IMG/VR virus record: IMGVR_UViG_3300042509_002518
Span: 1-62,345 of that record
DNA from: a virus
DNA: 62,345 nucleotides
Strand: one strand, 5' to 3'
The notes beneath the pieces are model-generated. The model did not search any database. It was not told where the DNA came from and worked only from the letters and a program-made list of their open reading frames with translations. Shown here piece after piece: positions 32,439 to 41,193 of the stretch (positions within the stretch are counted from its first letter, which is position 1; each line of letters starts with the position of its first letter). The position numbers and the translations under genes are program-made.

Positions 32439-33110
32439 ATGGCTGTCTGCACCTTCATCCCCGTACCGTCATTCGCAGAGGCTGCATTCGAGAAGGGGCA
32501 CAACTGCAGCACCGACACCATCAAGGCCATGCTGGCCACCACGGTGCCGGAGCTGCAGGCGCTGACGCAGCGCAGCCAGCTGGCAGAGGTGGCCAACGGC
32601 AATGGCTACACCACCGGCGGGGTGACCTGCACCGCCAGCACGAGCGACACGGTGAACGGCCTCTACAGCCTGAACCTGGCTGATCCCGTGGCCTGGAGTG
32701 CCAGCGGCAGTGGCTTCAGCTTCAACACGGTGGCCTTCTACAACGACACCAGCGCTAGCGACCTGCTGCTCGGCCTGGTGTTCGTGAGCACCGCCGGGCA
32801 GAAGTCGATCACAAACGTCTCGCTGTCAAACAACGTCGCGACACTGACCTGCAATGCCCACGGCTTCCAGGTGGGCGATGTGGTGGTCGTGACCGAGCTG
32901 GACAACGGCGTGCTGAACGGCACCTACACCATCACGTCGGTCACCACCAACGCATTCAGCTACAACCGCACCGCAGCCAACATCACCAGCACAGCAGTGA
33001 CGGCCGGCAAGGTGATCAAGCCGGAAACGATCACCAAGCCGGCGGGCTCGAGCTTCGCGATCCAGTTCGGTGGTGCAGCCCTGTTCACCGCGAAAGTGAA
33101 GGGCAACTGA
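32439..33110 (+). CDS. Virion protein with repeated beta domain
   Basis: This 223-aa protein ends with the same beta domain found in the tail tube protein (NVATLTCNAHGFQVGDVVVV, then NGTYTITSVTTNAFSY, then ANITSTA). The N-terminal 120 residues are different and beta-rich. A structural, exposed role on tail or fibre is likely. Motif A precedes it, and one base separates it from the next gene. Confidence 0.55.
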   Translation: MAVCTFIPVPSFAEAAFEKGHNCSTDTIKAMLATTVPELQALTQRSQLAEVANGNGYTTGGVTCTASTSDTVNGLYSLNLADPVAWSASGSGFSFNTVAFYNDTSASDLLLGLVFVSTAGQKSITNVSLSNNVATLTCNAHGFQVGDVVVVTELDNGVLNGTYTITSVTTNAFSYNRTAANITSTAVTAGKVIKPETITKPAGSSFAIQFGGAALFTAKVKGN

Positions 33111-33111
33111 C

Positions 33112-33570
33112 ATGGCGCTTCCATTCCAGACCAGTGATGCCGAACTGGCCCGGGTGTTTGCAGCGGCCTACCAGGGCCGTGTGGTCCGGGCCTGCCTGGC
33201 GACCAACAGCGGCACCCTGACGAAGAACAGCACCACCGCGCAGTGGGATGCGGCGGAGATCAGCGCGCAGGCCTCTGAGGGCTACGCCAGGGTGCAGTGG
33301 ACGATCCCGGCCGGCGCCTACGACGCCGCGACGGGGCGGTTTCGATCGCCGCAGCAGCTGGCCACCTTCACCGCGGCAGCGAACGGCCTGGGGCTCACCT
33401 ACGACACGCTCTACATCGTGCTGGGGACCGCCGGCGGCGGTGGCGCCGTGACCTGGGACACGACGGTGGCGATGCTGCATGTGGAGGCACCGAGCATCGC
33501 GCTGAGCCCTGGTGAACCGCGCAGCTACCGCGTGCGGCTGCTGACCGATGACATCACGACGGTGGCCTGA
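33112..33570 (+). CDS. Tail-region protein, unknown function
   Basis: This 152-aa beta-rich protein (ATG 33112) includes YARVQWTIPAGAYDAATGRF and YDTLYIVLGTAGGGGAVTWD. It lies between two fibre-type genes, abutting the previous one. Structural role assumed from place; no family recognised. Confidence 0.45.
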   Translation: MALPFQTSDAELARVFAAAYQGRVVRACLATNSGTLTKNSTTAQWDAAEISAQASEGYARVQWTIPAGAYDAATGRFRSPQQLATFTAAANGLGLTYDTLYIVLGTAGGGGAVTWDTTVAMLHVEAPSIALSPGEPRSYRVRLLTDDITTVA

Positions 33571-33575
33571 GGCTG

Positions 33576-34949
33576 GTGGCCACACGCATTGACCTGAACC
33601 TGCCGCCGCGGCTGCTGGAGGCGGCACGGGCGACGCAGGCGGCCAACCGGCGGCAGCTGCTGAACCGCGAGCAGCAGCAGCGTGATGCGCGGGAGGTGAA
33701 GCGGCAGCTGCGGAAGGTCGAGGAAGAGCAGCGCAAGGCGACCAGGCAGCGAGACCTGTGGAAGGGTGCAGTGCCGGAGTTCCCCCTGCCGGCTGGGGTG
33801 GTGGGCGGCCGGCGGGATGGCGTCACTGTGGCCCATGGGTTCCTGACCGAGGGCGTGGTGACCCCGCGGGAGTACCGGCTGTGGAGCGGGGATGGCAGCC
33901 AGTCGGTGAAGGTGCCGCTACCTGAAGAGTCGGCCACCGGCAAAGCTCCAGAAAGCTTCGTCGCAGAAAGGTATGTCTACGGAAAGATGATTGGCTATAC
34001 AGATGCCAATGGCAACATAGGATCAACCTCAAGCATTAGCGTGCCTCCCGATCAGGCATTGCCTCCACTTGTGGAGCAGACAAGAACGTTTGCCGTGACG
34101 GCCAACGGAACGTCAAACCTGCAATGGCTTTTGCTTCCAGCAGGGAGAGCCAGTCTTGTTCTGGTTTTGACCTACCAGCAATACTCAACCACACAGACAA
34201 CACTGCAAAGGCTCACGAGAACAGCCACTTACGACAAAAGCAAGTACACCATTACAAAAGGGATTTACCAAACAAACGTTGGCTACCTCGTTGGGGACGT
34301 AGTTGTTACCGAGGGCGGCCTGTATGAGGTTGGCAGTACGCTGGCGGGCGTTGCCGTGTCATCGTATGACTATGTTGTTCTTGTTGGATTCGAGCTTGCA
34401 ATAAGAATGACCTATGTGGATCAGTGGCTAATGGTTAGCACATCTTCTAAGACCGCCATCAGTGCCGCTCCGCCACTGGCCTTCTACATCACCGAAAAAT
34501 CCGTACGCGCAATCAATGCGCCGGCCGCAATCTATCAGCTGCTTGCAGACCGCAATCGTGATGGTGCTGTCACCAGCGCCACCCAGGGCCTCGGCGCAGA
34601 TGTTGACGGGGTGCGACTGGCCACACCGCAGACGATCGAGGCGGTCACTACCGGCGACCCTCAGTCCTGGTCGCCCACCTGGCTGCAGTTCAGCCGATCA
34701 GGCAGCAACCCATCCCAGCTGGTGGCGCGCAAGATCCGTGCGCTGGATCCGATCAGCCATGAACCGCTCGATCCCGCCTCCGGCACCCTGATCCCTGGCC
34801 TCACCGTGCCGCTGCAGCTGCCGAACCTGGCGAACCTGCCGCCTGGCACCAACCAGACGCTGCTGCTGGCCTGGGACTGGGGCAAGCCTGCGCTCTGCCG
34901 CCAGCGGCTGCTCAACCTCGGCTTCTCCCCGGAGGATCTGGCCCCATGA
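33576..34949 (+). CDS. Tail fibre/receptor-binding candidate with AT-rich core
   Basis: This 457-aa protein (GTG start) has a basic coiled-coil N-terminus (ANRRQLLNREQQQRDAREVK) that is echoed in the next small gene, a variable centre and a conserved-looking end. DNA for residues about 120-330 (33930-34560) is much more AT-rich than both flanks, as if the centre had been exchanged. That pattern is typical of receptor-binding proteins under mosaic exchange. It overlaps the next gene as ATGA. Confidence 0.5.
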   Translation: MATRIDLNLPPRLLEAARATQAANRRQLLNREQQQRDAREVKRQLRKVEEEQRKATRQRDLWKGAVPEFPLPAGVVGGRRDGVTVAHGFLTEGVVTPREYRLWSGDGSQSVKVPLPEESATGKAPESFVAERYVYGKMIGYTDANGNIGSTSSISVPPDQALPPLVEQTRTFAVTANGTSNLQWLLLPAGRASLVLVLTYQQYSTTQTTLQRLTRTATYDKSKYTITKGIYQTNVGYLVGDVVVTEGGLYEVGSTLAGVAVSSYDYVVLVGFELAIRMTYVDQWLMVSTSSKTAISAAPPLAFYITEKSVRAINAPAAIYQLLADRNRDGAVTSATQGLGADVDGVRLATPQTIEAVTTGDPQSWSPTWLQFSRSGSNPSQLVARKIRALDPISHEPLDPASGTLIPGLTVPLQLPNLANLPPGTNQTLLLAWDWGKPALCRQRLLNLGFSPEDLAP

Positions 34950-35131
34950 CCATCACCACAGCCACACCATCACCACAGCCCGAGGACGACCTGCAGCCTG
35001 GCTACAGCAGCCAGCCCACGGTGTTCCAGCGTGCGGAGCTGGCGGCCCTGGCCAACCGCCAGCGGCTGCTCAACCGTGAAGCACGCGCACGCACCATCGC
35101 CAAGGGCGTGAAGCTCAACACCCTCTCCTGA
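34946..35131 (+). CDS. Small protein sharing an LLNRE motif with 33576
   Basis: This 61-aa protein contains LAALANRQRLLNREARARTI, close to the N-terminal helix of the previous protein. The shared motif suggests binding to the same partner, for example in a tail complex, or a partial duplication. Start overlaps the previous stop. Confidence 0.5.
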   Translation: MTITTATPSPQPEDDLQPGYSSQPTVFQRAELAALANRQRLLNREARARTIAKGVKLNTLS

Positions 35132-35142
35132 TAGCTGCCAAC

Positions 35143-35156
35143 GGGAAAACTGCGCC
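35143..35156 (+). promoter_or_regulatory. Motif A site for the scaffold gene
   Basis: GGGAAAACTGCGCC begins 52 nt before ATG 35195, the longest spacing among the copies. Confidence 0.45.
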
Positions 35157-35194
35157 CGCAACCTTGCACCGGGCGAGCGACTCCCCGGCATCGG

Positions 35195-36052
35195 ATGAAG
35201 ACACGATTCTCGGCACGCTTCAACACGCTGTGGAGCGATCTGCTGCCCCTCCACACCACGGTCGATCCTGATCCTTCCGGCGATGGCGCCGGTGATGCCG
35301 GTGGCGCGGGTGGTGATGGCACCGCCGGCGGCGCGGCAGGGGCCAGTAGCGGTGCAGCAGGAGGCCTCAGTGGCGGGGATGACCCTGAGGCGCACCTGGG
35401 TGATCCCGGCAAGCGGGCCCTCGCGGCACTCCGCGCTGAAAAGGATGCGCTGATACGCCAGCTGGCCGAAATCCAGCGCACCCACCCGGCAGCCGTGTCT
35501 GAGGCCAAGGAGCGGGCCGAGCAGCTGGAGCGGCAACTGCGCGAACGCGAGCAGCTCACCGAAGCGGAGCGGCTGCGGCTGGAGCGGAAGCACCAGGACC
35601 AGCTGGCCAAGGCCACCGAGACCGCCACGCAGGAACGCCAGCGGCGCATCAACCTCGAGATCCGCACCGCCGCCCGCGCGGCGTTCGATGCCGCCCACGG
35701 CCGTGATGGTGCCGACGAAGCGGGGCTGACCTTCTTCGATGGCTTCATGGCCCTGGTGGGCTCGAAGCACCTCCGGCTCGATGAAGCCACCGGCCAGGTC
35801 TATGTGGTCGATGGCCAGGGCGATCCGATGCTTTCGGCCGATGGCAAGGGCCGCGTCAGCCCAATCGAGTGGATGAACCAGCAGGCCGATGGCTCGCCGG
35901 TGGTCGGCTCGTTCTTCCGCAGCCGCATGGGCGAGGGCTCTGGCGGGTTCGTTGGTGCCCGCGGCCAGCGCGGTGGTGTGGTGGCCCGCGACCCGCAGCA
36001 GGCGATCAAGGCCGGCACCCGCGACTTCCTGTCGGCCGCCTACCCCGGCTGA
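35195..36052 (+). CDS. Scaffolding protein candidate
   Basis: This 285-aa protein has an acidic Gly/Ala/Asp-rich N-terminus, a long charged coiled coil (about 75-155) and a Gly-rich C-terminus. A coiled-coil acidic protein directly upstream of the capsid gene is the usual profile of a scaffold. No protease signature is seen. Motif A lies upstream. Confidence 0.6.
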   Translation: MKTRFSARFNTLWSDLLPLHTTVDPDPSGDGAGDAGGAGGDGTAGGAAGASSGAAGGLSGGDDPEAHLGDPGKRALAALRAEKDALIRQLAEIQRTHPAAVSEAKERAEQLERQLREREQLTEAERLRLERKHQDQLAKATETATQERQRRINLEIRTAARAAFDAAHGRDGADEAGLTFFDGFMALVGSKHLRLDEATGQVYVVDGQGDPMLSADGKGRVSPIEWMNQQADGSPVVGSFFRSRMGEGSGGFVGARGQRGGVVARDPQQAIKAGTRDFLSAAYPG

Positions 36053-36072
36053 GGGCGCAGAAGAGGGGGGAA

Positions 36073-36086
36073 CGGAAAACTCCGGG
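36073..36086 (+). promoter_or_regulatory. Motif A site for 36100
   Basis: CGGAAAACTCCGGG begins 27 nt before ATG 36100 and about 200 nt before the capsid start. Confidence 0.45.
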
Positions 36087-36099
36087 CGACTGGGTGGTG

Positions 36100-36228
36100 A
36101 TGCACGCGATGTGCAGCCACAACCCAGCACCGCCCGGTTGGCGCGATGCCGTCGGTGCCATCCACATCCAGATGACCACGGCATCAGCCGCGCCATCCGC
36201 CTGGAGCGACTCCACGGGGGCGGCCTGA
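36100..36228 (+). CDS. Very small protein before capsid, doubtful
   Basis: A 42-aa frame (MHAMCSHNPAPPGWRDAVGA then IHIQMTTASAAPS) starts at ATG 36100 behind motif A. The segment may instead be the capsid leader; a motif B-like palindrome lies within it. Confidence 0.3.
   Translation: MHAMCSHNPAPPGWRDAVGAIHIQMTTASAAPSAWSDSTGAA
36160..36173. promoter_or_regulatory. Weak motif B palindrome upstream of capsid
   Basis: ATCCACATCCAGAT matches the inner twelve positions of the motif B pattern except the centre. It is about 105 bp before the capsid start. Confidence 0.25.
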
Positions 36229-36276
36229 AGCCAGGCCATCGCGATTCCCGTCAATCCTCCAACCCCCCTCTTTCCG

Positions 36277-37236
36277 ATGGCTTCCCTTACCCTCTGGGAG
36301 CAGTTCCAGCTCCGCATTCAGCAGGGCGCCAGTGATCAGGAACTGGCTGTCCGCGCTGGTCTGAACGTTTCCGAGCTCGCCCGCATCGTGCCCTTCGTGG
36401 ACGTGCAAGGCGGCGCCTACCCCTACGCCCTCGAAGACGAGCTGCCCGATGCGCAGCCCCGTCTGTTCGATGAGGCGAACGACGACAGCCTCGGCACCGT
36501 GAAGACGGAAGCTGAAGTGCTGAAGATCTACGGCAAGGACGTGAAGACCGACCAGAGCAAGCTGGCTCTGTTCGGTGCCAGCGCCCACCGTCGCCAGCTC
36601 GACATGACCATCCGCGCCATGCGGATGCGCTTCGAGCGTGACTTCCTCAATGGCGACGCCAACGCCTCGAACGGCCGCGAGATGGATGGTCTGCGCAAGC
36701 GGATCAACACCGGCAGCAACCAGGCCCTGGCCAACCATGGCTCCGCCGGTCCGCTGAGCCTCTCGAAGCTCGATGAGCTGATCGATGCCGTGGATGCTCC
36801 CCCCAGCGACAAGGTGCTGGTGGTCGGCCGCCCCCTGGGCCTGAAGTTCAACAAGGCCATGCGCACCAGCGGTGTGGCAGGCAACATCGACTTCCGCCCC
36901 GATGAGTTCGGCCGTCAAACCCTGTTCTACGGGGATGTGCGGATCATCCGCACCGACGTGGACCGCCAGAACAACGCGATCCAGGCGTTCGATGAGGCGA
37001 ACAGCACCTGCTCGATCTATTGCCTCGCCCTGGGCGAGGGGATGGTGAGCGGCCTGCAGGGCCCCAGCAACACCCCCACCGGCCAGGTGCCTGGTCTCGC
37101 CGTCTACGACGTGGGCGAGATGTTCACCACCCCCACCTTCCTCACCCGGATCAGCTGGCACATCGGTGCGGTGATCGAAACCAAGCGTGCTGCGGCCCGC
37201 CTGTACAACATCACCAACGCTGACATCATCGCCTGA
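36277..37236 (+). CDS. Major capsid protein
   Basis: This 319-aa protein fits HK97-fold capsids: an N-terminal helix, an extended-loop region rich in DVKTDQSKLALFGAS and AHRRQLDMTIRAMRMRFE, an alpha/beta core with DKVLVVGRPLGLKFN and a C-terminal SWHIGAVIETKRAAARLYNI. Codon use is strongly biased, as expected for an abundant protein. It lies downstream of the tail and fibre genes, not between portal and tail as usual. Confidence 0.75.
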   Translation: MASLTLWEQFQLRIQQGASDQELAVRAGLNVSELARIVPFVDVQGGAYPYALEDELPDAQPRLFDEANDDSLGTVKTEAEVLKIYGKDVKTDQSKLALFGASAHRRQLDMTIRAMRMRFERDFLNGDANASNGREMDGLRKRINTGSNQALANHGSAGPLSLSKLDELIDAVDAPPSDKVLVVGRPLGLKFNKAMRTSGVAGNIDFRPDEFGRQTLFYGDVRIIRTDVDRQNNAIQAFDEANSTCSIYCLALGEGMVSGLQGPSNTPTGQVPGLAVYDVGEMFTTPTFLTRISWHIGAVIETKRAAARLYNITNADIIA

Positions 37237-37286
37237 GTTGATCAGGCTTTTACCTGCTCCACTGTCCTTCATTCCCTTTGTGAACC

Positions 37287-37778
37287 ATGCCTAAGGCTAC
37301 TGGCCTTCTGAGCCGCAAGGCTTACTACATCGACCGCGAATCGGTGCTGCTTGGCACTGTGCGTGCGGGCGAGGGTGCGGCTGCTGAAACCCGCACCGGT
37401 GCTGCTCGGCTGATGAGCTTCAAGCTCAACAGCGCCGACATGCTCAAGTTCGTGGCTGCTGGCGGTGCTGACAACAGCGCCGGCGGTTACCTGATCCAGG
37501 TGGCGCACGTGGCCGAGGGTGGCGCCCTGGCCAACGCCAACCCCACCGGCTACGTCACCATCGGCACCATCGCCTTCTCGGGCAAGAAGACCCTTGAGGT
37601 CGGCTTCACCGGGTCGCAGATCGAGGAGCTGGTGAAGGCTGCTGCCTCGCCTGCCATCACCGGTGATGTGCGTGTGGTGGCGCTGCGCCTGGTGGCCGGC
37701 ACCGGTACTGGCGAAGGCCAGAACGGTGTGGTGGTCCCCGCCGGCACGGGCAACACCATCCACGTGCAGAACGGCTGA
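37287..37778 (+). CDS. Head decoration/cement protein candidate
   Basis: This 163-aa beta-rich protein directly follows the capsid gene and shares its biased codon use. It contains TARLMSFKLNSADMLKFVAAGG-like and GYVTIGTIAFSGKKTLEVGF segments. Position and composition suggest a capsid decoration protein; no family is recognised. Confidence 0.5.
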   Translation: MPKATGLLSRKAYYIDRESVLLGTVRAGEGAAAETRTGAARLMSFKLNSADMLKFVAAGGADNSAGGYLIQVAHVAEGGALANANPTGYVTIGTIAFSGKKTLEVGFTGSQIEELVKAAASPAITGDVRVVALRLVAGTGTGEGQNGVVVPAGTGNTIHVQNG

Positions 37779-37855
37779 TCCACAGATCAGCGACTGGCGG
37801 GGCCTCGATTGCGGGGCTCCGCTTTCTTCAGTTCCACCTTCGACGATCGAACCCC

Positions 37856-38101
37856 ATGGCCCCGGAACGTCTGCAGCTGAACAGCTTCGCCCCTGGCATG
37901 CCACCGGATCCGCGGGCAGCATGGACTGGAGCGGTGCCAGAGGCGCCCCTGCCGGTGGTGATCACGGAAGCAGCAGAGGCAGGGCCTGCAGAGCCCGCAG
38001 AGGTGGCTGAGCCTGACATCGAGGTGCACGACGGCATCGCACGGCGGCCGGCTGCTGAAGGCCGCAAGCGGCGACCAGTCAGCAACAACAAGGAAGGCTG
38101 A
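37856..38101 (+). CDS. Small Pro/Ala/Glu-rich protein, unknown
   Basis: This 81-aa product is acidic in the middle and basic at the end (RRPAAEGRKRRPVSNNKEG). It is probably disordered. No family recognised; may be a head-associated accessory. Confidence 0.4.
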   Translation: MAPERLQLNSFAPGMPPDPRAAWTGAVPEAPLPVVITEAAEAGPAEPAEVAEPDIEVHDGIARRPAAEGRKRRPVSNNKEG

Positions 38102-38106
38102 TGAGG

Positions 38107-38120
38107 CCGGAAAACTGAGG
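38107..38120 (+). promoter_or_regulatory. Motif A site for 38138
   Basis: CCGGAAAACTGAGG lies 31 nt before the GTG at 38138. It is one of the copies closest to the consensus. Confidence 0.5.
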
Positions 38121-38137
38121 CCAGCGCAGGGCAGTCG

Positions 38138-38494
38138 GTGATTCCCCAGGACGTTCCATTTGAGATCCAGCAGGGTGCACCGGCCGAGCTGCACCTGCGG
38201 TTGCGGTATGAGGCATCACCGTTCAGCCCGATCCCGCTGACGGGTTACACCGCGAACTGGGAGATCTGGAATCCACGCCGCACCGTGAAGTATGCGGAGG
38301 TGGCGGTGGACTTTCCCGATCGCGCTGATGGCCAGGTGCGTGGCCGGCTGACAGGCGCGCAGACGCTGGCGATCCCGGTGAGGGCTGGCAAATCGGTGCA
38401 TGACCTCCACCTGTTCCCGCCGGTTGGGGATTCGTTCTATGCGGTGAAGGGTGCTGCGGTGGCAGAGCGTCGCGTGAGCCTGGAGGCCCCCTGA
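38138..38494 (+). CDS. Fibre-attachment/baseplate protein candidate
   Basis: This 118-aa protein (GTG start) follows the pattern [19 protein letters not shown], then [14 protein letters not shown], then a late [15 protein letters not shown], typical of small beta-sandwich proteins coded just before collagen-like fibres in many phages and likened to BppU N-termini. It would connect the fibre to the virion. One base separates it from the collagen-like gene. Confidence 0.55.
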   Translation: MIPQDVPFEIQQGAPAELHLRLRYEASPFSPIPLTGYTANWEIWNPRRTVKYAEVAVDFPDRADGQVRGRLTGAQTLAIPVRAGKSVHDLHLFPPVGDSFYAVKGAAVAERRVSLEAP

Positions 38495-38495
38495 G

Positions 38496-39626
38496 ATGGC
38501 GATCGTTGAGGTGCTGATTCCAGGGCTGCCGGGACCGGCGGGGCCGGCGGGCCCTGCTGGTGTGGGGTCGTACTGGCACCGCGGCACTGGGGCACCGGCC
38601 AGTGGGCTTGGCGCGAACGGCGACTACTACCTGAACACGACCACAGGCGACATCTACGGCCCGAAGACAGCCGGCGCCTGGGGTGGGGTGGTGTTCAACA
38701 TCGCGGAGGGCCAGCAGGGGCCTGCAGGGCCTGCGGGTGCGACGGGTCCGGCTGGCGCCACGGGGCCTGCTGGAGCCCAGGGCCCGGCCGGTCCGCAGGG
38801 GCCTCAGGGTGCAACGGGGCCTGCAGGCGCCACTGGCCCGGCGGGCCCTGCTGGTGCTGAGGGTGATGACGCCTATGAGGTGGCGGTCGCCCAGGGCTTC
38901 GTGGGCACGCGCGCGCAGTGGCTGGCTTCGCTGGTGGGCGCCCAGGGTCCGCAGGGCCCTGCCGGCCCGGCCGGTCCCGCCGGAGCCGATGGCGCCCAGG
39001 GGCCTGCTGGTCCTGCGGGTGCCACAGGTGCGACCGGTCTTCAGGGACCGAAGGGCGACACTGGCGACACCGGCCCGGCAGGCCCCACCGGCGCGACTGG
39101 ACCTCAGGGCCCCCAAGGCATCCAGGGCGACACTGGCCCGGCCGGCCCCACGGGCGCCACAGGCCCGGCCGGCGCCGATGGCGTGGCGGCCGCCTCGAGT
39201 CCGCTCAGCTACAACGCCGGCACCAGGACGATCAGCCTGCCAAGCATCGGCGACGGCCTGGTGCTGAAGATCAGCAACAAAGGCGAGACCGCGACCGCTG
39301 GCACCAACTACGAGGAGATCCCGGTGCCGGTGCCGTCGGGCAACTTCACGCTGACGGCTGTGCGCTTCGGCAGCCACATCGACAACACCGGCAGCAGCAG
39401 CACCACCTTCAACGCCTACAAGCGCACAGCGGCCGGCGTGAAGACGTCGGTGCTGACCGGCAACGCCACGCTGGCCGCCAGCGCCAGCCTGGTTGACGCC
39501 AGCGCCTCGCTGATCGCCAGCCCGACATTCACGGCCGGCGACCGGATCGGCGTCGATCTGGTGGGCGTCGGCACTGGCGCCCAGGGCCTCTTCGCACAGT
39601 TCATCTTCACCCGCTCCCCCGTCTGA
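38496..39626 (+). CDS. Collagen-like fibre protein
   Basis: This 376-aa protein has two blocks of Gly-X-Y collagen repeats (about residues 70-125 and 150-230; [17 protein letters not shown] type), preceded by a short globular domain with [20 protein letters not shown] and followed by a 140-aa C-terminal beta domain ([20 protein letters not shown]). The triple helix makes a trimeric stalk; the C-terminus may bind receptor. The repeats can also drive recombination between fibre genes. Confidence 0.85.
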   Translation: MAIVEVLIPGLPGPAGPAGPAGVGSYWHRGTGAPASGLGANGDYYLNTTTGDIYGPKTAGAWGGVVFNIAEGQQGPAGPAGATGPAGATGPAGAQGPAGPQGPQGATGPAGATGPAGPAGAEGDDAYEVAVAQGFVGTRAQWLASLVGAQGPQGPAGPAGPAGADGAQGPAGPAGATGATGLQGPKGDTGDTGPAGPTGATGPQGPQGIQGDTGPAGPTGATGPAGADGVAAASSPLSYNAGTRTISLPSIGDGLVLKISNKGETATAGTNYEEIPVPVPSGNFTLTAVRFGSHIDNTGSSSTTFNAYKRTAAGVKTSVLTGNATLAASASLVDASASLIASPTFTAGDRIGVDLVGVGTGAQGLFAQFIFTRSPV

Positions 39627-39628
39627 CC

Positions 39629-40237
39629 ATGACCGACACCATCAAGACCAACCCCGACACCGGCGTGCGCTACTACGACGAGGCCGGCCCCCGCGAGGGC
39701 CAGAGCGTCGATCTGTTCGTGCCGGTGCGTGGCGATGTGCCGACCAACCCGAGCGGTGCGCGGTGGCCCAACCTGTTCGGCCTGCCCTACGACGGCACCC
39801 AGATCCGGTTCTACCTGAAGGGCGAACCGCAGGTGCGCGAGTACGACCCGCAGATCTTCTACGAGGTGGCCAGCTGGGGCCCAGTGGACTACCCCAACCC
39901 GAAGGCTGGCGGCCCGGTGGGCACCTGGGAGGAAACGCTGGAGGTGAAGCGCCGCCCCGTGGAAGAGCTGCTGAACCAGGTGGAGGCCGCCCGGCTGCAG
40001 GCCAACGCGCGGCTCTATCCCTCGAACGAGGATCCGATGCTGGCAGTGCTGCTGGCGGAGGCCATCAGGCGCGATCAGGAGGGCACGGCAACGGCCACCA
40101 TGATCGACCTGCTGCAGCGGCATCAGTCGCTGGTCGCAGCTGGCTACACCAACATCGAGCGCGCTGCGGAACTGAAGGCCCAGATCCAGGCGGGCGAACC
40201 GTTCGATCTGTCTGCCGGCTGGGTAAATGAGCTGTGA
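39629..40237 (+). CDS. Virion-region protein, unknown function
   Basis: This 202-aa protein follows the collagen-like gene after two bases. It has a beta N-terminal half (GVRYYDEAGPREGQSVDLFV) and a helical C-terminal half (RRPVEELLNQVEAARLQANA). The two-domain form suggests a fibre accessory or a chaperone; no family recognised. Confidence 0.45.
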   Translation: MTDTIKTNPDTGVRYYDEAGPREGQSVDLFVPVRGDVPTNPSGARWPNLFGLPYDGTQIRFYLKGEPQVREYDPQIFYEVASWGPVDYPNPKAGGPVGTWEETLEVKRRPVEELLNQVEAARLQANARLYPSNEDPMLAVLLAEAIRRDQEGTATATMIDLLQRHQSLVAAGYTNIERAAELKAQIQAGEPFDLSAGWVNEL

Positions 40238-40274
40238 TGAATGGCGACGCGGGCCTTATCAGGGGGGCAATCGG

Positions 40275-41087
40275 ATGTTGATTATTCCGAGGCGGAAGGT
40301 GGGGCAGACGCCATGGACCCCGGCGCAGATCACGACCTCGCTGTGGCTTGATGCCGCCGATGCCGCGACCGTCACGACCGTTAGCGGTGCGGTGTCGCAG
40401 TGGAACGACAAGAGCGGCAACGGACGCAACGCCACGCAAGCCACAGCAACTTCGCGGCCGGCCTATACCACGGCAGGATTAAATGGTCTCAACGTCATCA
40501 CTTTTGACGGTTCTGATGACTTCATGGATGTTGTTACCACGTTGTTTCGTGGCATTGGCAACTTTCAACTTCACTGGGTATTTGCTCGACTTGGTAGCGG
40601 TTCCGAAGATAGTGGTGGCGCTGGATACAGGCCTGACATTTCATCGCTGAGCGTAAGCGGCGTTGATAGCGGCGCATTTCATTACATTAAAAATACCAGC
40701 AATGTAGGCGCGTCTTATCCGTTCTTCAACTCGTCCCCCTCTTGGGCGAATTATGATATTACATCTGGAACAGCCTATGTTAACAACCAAGCGTCATTAC
40801 TTTCCTTCACCGCTGGATCGTCTGCCTGGTCAGTGTTTAGGGACGGAACGCAAGAAGGCGCTGCTAGCAGAGGTGGTGCTGTCAGTAATGACAACAACGG
40901 CATACGCATTGCACAGCAGGCAAGCCCTCCGCGCACATCAAACATTTACATGGCTGAACTGGTGATGACCCTTTCGGACAGCACGGTCACCCGCCAGCAA
41001 ATCGAGGGCTACCTTGCCCACAAGTGGGGCCTGACCGGCAGCCTACCGGCGGGGCACCCGTACAAGACCACGCCGCCTTACGCCTGA
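40275..41087 (+). CDS. LamG-like lectin fibre protein
   Basis: This 270-aa protein starts at ATG 40275, preceded by AGGGGGG; an earlier start at 40227 would overlap the previous gene. It contains SLWLDAADAATVTTVSGAVS, NVITFDGSDDFMDV and the ending IEGYLAHKWGLTGSLPAGHP, a lectin-type domain frequent in cyanophage and bacterial surface proteins. GC content is clearly lower at 40480-40980, a sign of recent transfer. A receptor- or glycan-binding role is likely. Confidence 0.7.
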   Translation: MLIIPRRKVGQTPWTPAQITTSLWLDAADAATVTTVSGAVSQWNDKSGNGRNATQATATSRPAYTTAGLNGLNVITFDGSDDFMDVVTTLFRGIGNFQLHWVFARLGSGSEDSGGAGYRPDISSLSVSGVDSGAFHYIKNTSNVGASYPFFNSSPSWANYDITSGTAYVNNQASLLSFTAGSSAWSVFRDGTQEGAASRGGAVSNDNNGIRIAQQASPPRTSNIYMAELVMTLSDSTVTRQQIEGYLAHKWGLTGSLPAGHPYKTTPPYA

Positions 41088-41158
41088 TGACCAGCCGCCG
41101 CACCCCGCTCCGTAACGCGATCGTCGCCCGCCTCCAGGCCGCGGTGCCGGCCGGCTGA
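41087..41158 (+). CDS. Mini-ORF, probable gene remnant
   Basis: A 23-aa frame starts ATGA on the lectin stop: MTSRRTPLRNAIVARLQAAV. It looks like the N-terminus of a larger protein (tail completion-type openings often read RT.LR.AIVARL), cut short by a stop. It may be a remnant of an exchange event. Confidence 0.3.
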   Translation: MTSRRTPLRNAIVARLQAAVPAG

Positions 41159-41164
41159 GCAGCA

Positions 41165-41178
41165 GGGAAACCTAACCC
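41165..41178 (+). promoter_or_regulatory. Motif A variant for 41194
   Basis: GGGAAACCTAACCC begins 29 nt before ATG 41194; like the site at 22683 it has three A residues. Confidence 0.35.
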
Positions 41179-41193
41179 TGTAGGCCACAGCCC

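Noticed and set aside
38720-39180. Regular short repeats, CRISPR-like at first sight
   Set aside because: They are Gly-X-Y collagen codons in frame with no unique spacers. No CRISPR array was seen in the window.
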